This document shows, in pieces, positions 6,928 through 9,952 of a stretch of DNA of 9,952 nt (the stretch's first letter is position 1; each line of letters starts with the position of its first letter). The notes under the pieces are model-generated. The model worked only from the letters and a program-made list of their open reading frames with translations. It had not been told where the DNA came from and did not search any database. Source of the stretch: Planctomycetota bacterium (GTDB taxonomy: Bacteria; Planctomycetota; Planctomycetia; Planctomycetales; Planctomycetaceae); NCBI GenBank assembly GCA_026692825.1, contig JAPLOC010000407.1:1-9952 (forward strand), in the 5' to 3' direction. The position numbers were made by a program, and so were the translations under genes.

Positions 6928-6956
6928 ATTATTCCCTCTGGTTTGAGGAACGTCAA
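6928..6956 (-). promoter_or_regulatory. Sigma-70-type promoter of the Bfd-like gene
   Basis: On the minus strand TTGACG (6956-6951), a 17-base spacer, then AATAAT (6933-6928): each hexamer differs from consensus at one base, with ideal spacing. It points at the Bfd-like gene, with the Fur-box-like palindrome just downstream. Confidence 0.65.
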
Positions 6957-7057
6957 GCCCGAACAATCAAATCCAATGTGTGAGTCCGCCATCAGGGTGT
7001 TTCCTCAATATTCGGGATGTTCGGCATCGCCCTTTCTGTCCCGCATCGACCTTCGGG

Positions 7058-7085
7058 TTGGTCTCGGTCCGAAATCGGGTATACT
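7058..7085 (+). promoter_or_regulatory. Candidate promoter of the CPFC gene array
   Basis: TATACT at 7080-7085 is one base from the -10 consensus and lies 49 bases before the ATG of the first CPFC gene. The -35 candidate TTGGTC (7058-7063, 16-base spacer) matches at only three of six positions, so an activator or another sigma factor may be involved. Confidence 0.35.
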
Positions 7086-7134
7086 GCGGGCTACGGGGTT
7101 CGATGTTCGCCTTTAGGTCCTGTGGAGTTCCATC

Positions 7135-8433
7135 ATGTTCGACCTTACCTCGCCACGTTTTCGAGTGAGCGGTGTTTGCCGAGTCACCGTGTCGACATTG
7201 CTCCTGGTCGCCGGACTGTTGTTCGCGTCCCTCCCGTCCGCCACTGCCTGTCCGTTCTGCGCCTCCCCCTCGCTGACTTTGGCCGAACAGCTTGCCAAGT
7301 CCGACGCGGCGGTGCTGGTGCAGTGGGTGTCGGCGGAAATGCCTGACAAAGAATCAATCGGCTCAACAACCTACGCCATCGTCGATGTCGCGCGGGCTCC
7401 AGGCAAGCCGGCCGCCGCTCTGTCAGACAAACCGAAATCGAAGTTCACCGAGAAAGCCCTGGCCGGCGAAAAACCCGCTCTTCCCAAGGCTCTGGAAAAA
7501 GGGAAGAAGATCACAGTCGACCGCTACCGCGAAGGGAAAGCGGGGGATCTGTCGATTCTGCTGGGAAGCGCGACGCAATCGGGCGGAATCGAGTGGGGCA
7601 ACCCGCTGGAGGTGACCGAGAGCATGTATCAGTACATGATTCAGGCCCCCTCTCCCGAGACGGCCCCCGAAAAACGGCTCGCCTATTTCGTGAAGTTTCT
7701 GGAGACGGGCGACCCGGTGATCGCTGGCGACGCCTACCAGGAATTCGCCAACGCCCCCTACAAAGACATCGTCGCCCTCACCGAGAAATTCCCGCGGGAA
7801 AAACTCCGCAAGTGGGTCGCCGACCCCAAGACCTCGGCCGGCCGGCTGGGGCTGTATGGCCTGATGCTCGGCTTGTGCGGGACGGCGGAAGATGCCAAGA
7901 CCATGGAAGAAAAGATCGTCGAAAAGTCAGACGATTACCGACTGGGAATCGACGGCGTGATGGGAGGGTATCTTCTGCTGACGGGTGAGAAAGGGCTGGA
8001 CGTGATCGAAAAGTCGAAGATCGCCGACCCGAAGGCGACCTTCAGCGAGACTTACGCGGCGCGGCAGGCGATTCTCTTTCTGTCGTCCTATGGAGCGGGG
8101 AAGATTCCCGCCAAGCGATTGTTGAGCGCTCTCGAAAAGCTGCTCGAAGCCCGGCCCGAGATGGCCGACCTGACCATCGCCGACCTCGCCCGTTTGAAAG
8201 ACTGGGCGATTCAGGACCGGTTGATGGAGCTGTATGGGACCGAGGCGTTCGATGTTCCCGCAATCAAACGTTCGATCATCCGCTACATGCTGGCAAGCAC
8301 GAAGGATGTGCCGATGGGGGGGAATGAAAAACTCCCCCCGCACGCCGAGAGCGGCCAGAAACATATCGAAACGCTGCGTAAACGCGATCCCAAGCTGGTC
8401 GCGGAAGCCGAGAAGTTCTTCTTCCTGAACTAG
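7135..8433 (+). CDS. Exported CPFC-family protein 1, function unknown
   Basis: A 432-residue exported protein of a family I cannot name. Signal peptide: RVSGVCR, core VSTLLLVAGLLFASL, then SATA before Cys39, so the mature protein starts CPFC (39-42), followed by TLAEQ. A beta-rich N-terminal domain follows (AAVLVQW, TTYAIVDVA, KITVDRY, DLSILLGS, IEWGNPLEV). It is interrupted by a Lys/Ala/Pro-rich insertion (about 91-125) that is much shorter in the next gene. From about 165 the protein is helical with HEAT-like phrasing (FLETGDPVIAGDAYQEFANAPYKD) and a long conserved region (GLYGLMLGL, LGIDGVMGGY, LTGEKG, FSETYA, LARLKDW, IIRYMLASTKDVP) ending FFFLN. The N-terminal half loosely suggests an NTR/TIMP-like OB fold with an N-terminal Cys, an inference only. 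Start ATG 7135 has GGAG 7 bases upstream. First gene of an array of at least three, divergent from the Bfd-like gene. Confidence 0.85.
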   Translation: MFDLTSPRFRVSGVCRVTVSTLLLVAGLLFASLPSATACPFCASPSLTLAEQLAKSDAAVLVQWVSAEMPDKESIGSTTYAIVDVARAPGKPAAALSDKPKSKFTEKALAGEKPALPKALEKGKKITVDRYREGKAGDLSILLGSATQSGGIEWGNPLEVTESMYQYMIQAPSPETAPEKRLAYFVKFLETGDPVIAGDAYQEFANAPYKDIVALTEKFPREKLRKWVADPKTSAGRLGLYGLMLGLCGTAEDAKTMEEKIVEKSDDYRLGIDGVMGGYLLLTGEKGLDVIEKSKIADPKATFSETYAARQAILFLSSYGAGKIPAKRLLSALEKLLEARPEMADLTIADLARLKDWAIQDRLMELYGTEAFDVPAIKRSIIRYMLASTKDVPMGGNEKLPPHAESGQKHIETLRKRDPKLVAEAEKFFFLN

Positions 8434-8473
8434 TTTCACGGAATCCGGTGCCCTCGCGACGACGGGAGACCAT

Positions 8474-9676
8474 GTGACCACGAAAGCCTGTTTCGGCGAA
8501 AGTTTCATCGCGCTGCGGCGGCTGGTGATAGCCCCCTTGTTGCTGGCTGCAGTAGTGACGGGCGCGGTCGAAGCGTGTCCGTTCTGTGCCAAATCGCAGC
8601 GGCCCACGCTCGGTGAGCAGCAGGCGCTGGCGGAAGTGATCGCGGTCGCCTCCTGGAAGAAGATGGTTCCCGCCAAGGGGGAACGGGGTGCCGAGACGAC
8701 ATTCGAAATCACCGAACTGCTGAAGTCAAATCCCAAAGGGCCGGCCAAAGGATCGGACGTTGTCGTTCCTGTCGAACGTCCCGGCCCCAAGGGAACGCTG
8801 GAAATTTGGTTCGGCGCGACGTCGAACGGCGATCTGGAGTGGACCTATCGCGTCCCAGTGTCGGCGGAGGCGGTGGCCTATCTGAAGAAAGCCCCTCCCC
8901 GCGACGCGGCGGAACGAAAGCGATTGCAGTTCTATCTGCAATTCCTGGAACACGACGACCAGGCGATCGCCGACGACGCCTTTCAAGAGTTCGCGTCGGC
9001 CCGGTTCGAGGATGTTCAGGGAGCGGTCCAATCGTTCGATTCCAAGAAGGTACGGGGCTGGCTGGCCAACGAGAACCTCCCTGTGAATCGCCGTGGCTTG
9101 TACGGACTGATGTTGGGTCTGACCGGTTCTGCCGACGACGAGGAGTTCTTCCGTCAGCAGATTGAGTCGAACACCGACGAGATCCGAATCGGAATCGACG
9201 GCGTGATCGGGGGATATTTGTACCTGACAGGGGAAAAGGGAATGGAGTTCGTTGAGCGGACGAAGATCATCGATCCCGCCACGCCGTTCTCCGAGACATA
9301 TTCCGCCATGCAGGCGCTGCGCTTCCTGTGGACGTACGGAGCCGAACGGGTGCCGCGCGAGCGGATCCTGTCGGCGATGCGCCGCCTCGTCGACCGTGCG
9401 GCGGTCTGTGACATCGTCATCAACGACCTGGCGCGCTGGAAGGACTGGAGCCAGCAGGAAAAGCTAATGAAGCTGTACGGCACCAAAGACTACGACCTCC
9501 CCTCGATCAAACGAGCGATCATCCGCTATATGGTCGCCAGTACGAAAGATGTCCCGACTGAAGAGGCTGGCGAACTGCCGGCGCACGCAGTGACGGGGCA
9601 GAAAAACGTTGACGCGCTTCGCGAACGGGATCCGAAACGGGTCGCCGAGGTGGAGCGATTTTTCTTTCCGCAGTAG
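8474..9676 (+). CDS. Exported CPFC-family protein 2, paralogue of the preceding gene
   Basis: A 400-residue paralogue of the 7135-8433 product; by eye about half or more of the positions match across the C-terminal region from GLYGLMLGL to IIRYMVASTKDVP. Signal peptide: RRLVIAPLLLAAVVTGAVEA, then mature CPFC (35-38) and PTLGEQ. The N-terminal domain keeps the beta pattern (EVIAVASWKKMV, TTFEITELLK, SDVVVPVERPG, TLEIWFGAT, LEWTYRVPV). It lacks the long Lys/Ala/Pro insertion of its neighbour, which shows where the domain core lies. The helical part repeats HEAT-like phrasing (FLEHDDQAIADDAFQEFASARFED) and ends FFFPQ. The start is GTG 8474 with GGGAGA just upstream; the overlapping ATG at 8472 is stopped at once by TGA. 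The gap to the first gene is 40 bases, with no promoter or terminator seen, so one transcript is likely. Localisation is periplasmic or lipid-anchored. Function unknown. Confidence 0.85.
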   Translation: MTTKACFGESFIALRRLVIAPLLLAAVVTGAVEACPFCAKSQRPTLGEQQALAEVIAVASWKKMVPAKGERGAETTFEITELLKSNPKGPAKGSDVVVPVERPGPKGTLEIWFGATSNGDLEWTYRVPVSAEAVAYLKKAPPRDAAERKRLQFYLQFLEHDDQAIADDAFQEFASARFEDVQGAVQSFDSKKVRGWLANENLPVNRRGLYGLMLGLTGSADDEEFFRQQIESNTDEIRIGIDGVIGGYLYLTGEKGMEFVERTKIIDPATPFSETYSAMQALRFLWTYGAERVPRERILSAMRRLVDRAAVCDIVINDLARWKDWSQQEKLMKLYGTKDYDLPSIKRAIIRYMVASTKDVPTEEAGELPAHAVTGQKNVDALRERDPKRVAEVERFFFPQ

Positions 9677-9730
9677 TCGGTCCCGTGGCGAGTGGTTCGC
9701 CCCGAAGATCCACCCGAGCCGGCGACACCA

Positions 9731-9737
9731 AGGAAGG
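9731..9737 (+). promoter_or_regulatory. Strong ribosome binding site for a TTG start
   Basis: AGGAAGG with 6 bases to TTG 9744. It decides the start of the third array gene, which has no ATG between the previous stop and its signal peptide core in this frame. Confidence 0.6.
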
Positions 9738-9743
9738 TGATTC

Positions 9744-9952
9744 TTGAACACGACTTCGAATTGCGTTCACGTGACGGACGGACGGGCCTTGCCCACGCGG
9801 TGGCGGTGGGTGTGGGAGCGTCACACTGCGACAAACGGTTTCGGACAACGCCTGATCAGCTTCTGTCTGGCTTTGGGGTTGTTGCTGGTGCCGTGGACGG
9901 CGTCCCGACCGGTGGGAGCCTGCGAGATTTGCGGTCAGCCGACGTTGACACT
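9744..9952 (+). CDS. Exported CxxC-family protein 3, C-terminus cut by the window edge
   Basis: Only the first 69 residues are visible, running open to the right edge. A 30-residue polar/Trp-rich lead is followed by a signal peptide core (LISFCLALGLLLVPW), then RPVGA before Cys60, giving a mature start CEIC (60-63) and GQPTLT. This repeats the layout of the two upstream genes (signal peptide, Cys-x-x-Cys at the new N-terminus, then Thr-Leu), but with Glu-Ile in place of Pro-Phe. TTG 9744 is chosen as start because a strong AGGAAGG ribosome site lies at 9731-9737. The gap to the previous gene is 67 bases, fitting the same operon. Whether the rest resembles the other two cannot be seen. Confidence 0.7.
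   Translation, partial: MNTTSNCVHVTDGRALPTRWRWVWERHTATNGFGQRLISFCLALGLLLVPWTASRPVGACEICGQPTLT

Larger units (their letters stand above)
6861..7134. other. Divergent regulatory spacer between the Bfd-like gene and the CPFC array
   Basis: A 274-base spacer with the Bfd-like promoter and Fur-box-like operator in its left half and the candidate array promoter in its right half. The Fur-like site is about 140 bases upstream of the array's candidate -35, too far for simple repression of that promoter. No second Fur-like site and no credible small gene were seen here. Confidence 0.6.

Noticed and set aside
6826..7116. A 96-codon plus-strand frame in the Bfd/CPFC spacer
   Set aside because: Overlaps the Bfd-like start, its promoter and the Fur-like site; composition not protein-like and no ribosome site.
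7927..8790. A 287-codon minus-strand frame
   Set aside because: Antisense to both CPFC paralogues; its length reflects low stop density in GC-rich DNA.

Overview
The window looks like chromosomal DNA of a planctomycete (phylum Planctomycetota). It is GC-rich with short operons on alternating strands. It encodes a secreted family whose mature N-terminus carries a Cys-x-x-Cys motif, a SEC-C/helical-repeat protein and an Nramp-like transporter, a combination I associate with the Planctomycetales. This placement is inferred from protein flavour, not from a marker gene.

Left block (1-4805, all minus strand): reading leftward, a secreted right-handed beta-helix protein (3495-4805), then a 323-base gap with two small palindromes, then a large cytoplasmic SEC-C/helical-repeat protein with a His-Asp-rich patch (988-3171). 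After 58 bases comes an Nramp-superfamily membrane transporter that runs off the left edge (1-929). The transporter has the Nramp scaffold but lacks the residues that bind the metal in canonical Nramps.

Middle block (4806-6612): a 546-base divergent spacer holds a nested inverted repeat and an orphan, start-less reading frame that may be a dispersed repeat or gene remnant. It is followed by a tightly coupled plus-strand pair: a tandem ACT-domain protein (5352-5813) and, 4 bases later, a short-chain dehydrogenase/reductase (5818-6612) resembling those of acidic-sugar (legionaminate-type) pathways.

Right block (6613-9952): a small minus-strand Bfd-like [2Fe-2S] protein (6672-6860) has a good promoter with a Fur-box-like palindrome lying at the expected transcription start. 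Facing the other way from the same spacer is a plus-strand array of at least three genes (7135-8433, 8474-9676, 9744 to the edge). Their products share a signal peptide, a Cys-x-x-Cys at the predicted mature N-terminus and a following Thr-Leu motif; the first two are clear paralogues along their length. I cannot give this family a known function. It is the best candidate in the window for an undescribed system, and the iron-regulated Bfd next to it gives it a testable metal/redox context.

No tRNA, rRNA, CRISPR array, insertion sequence or phage gene was recognised.
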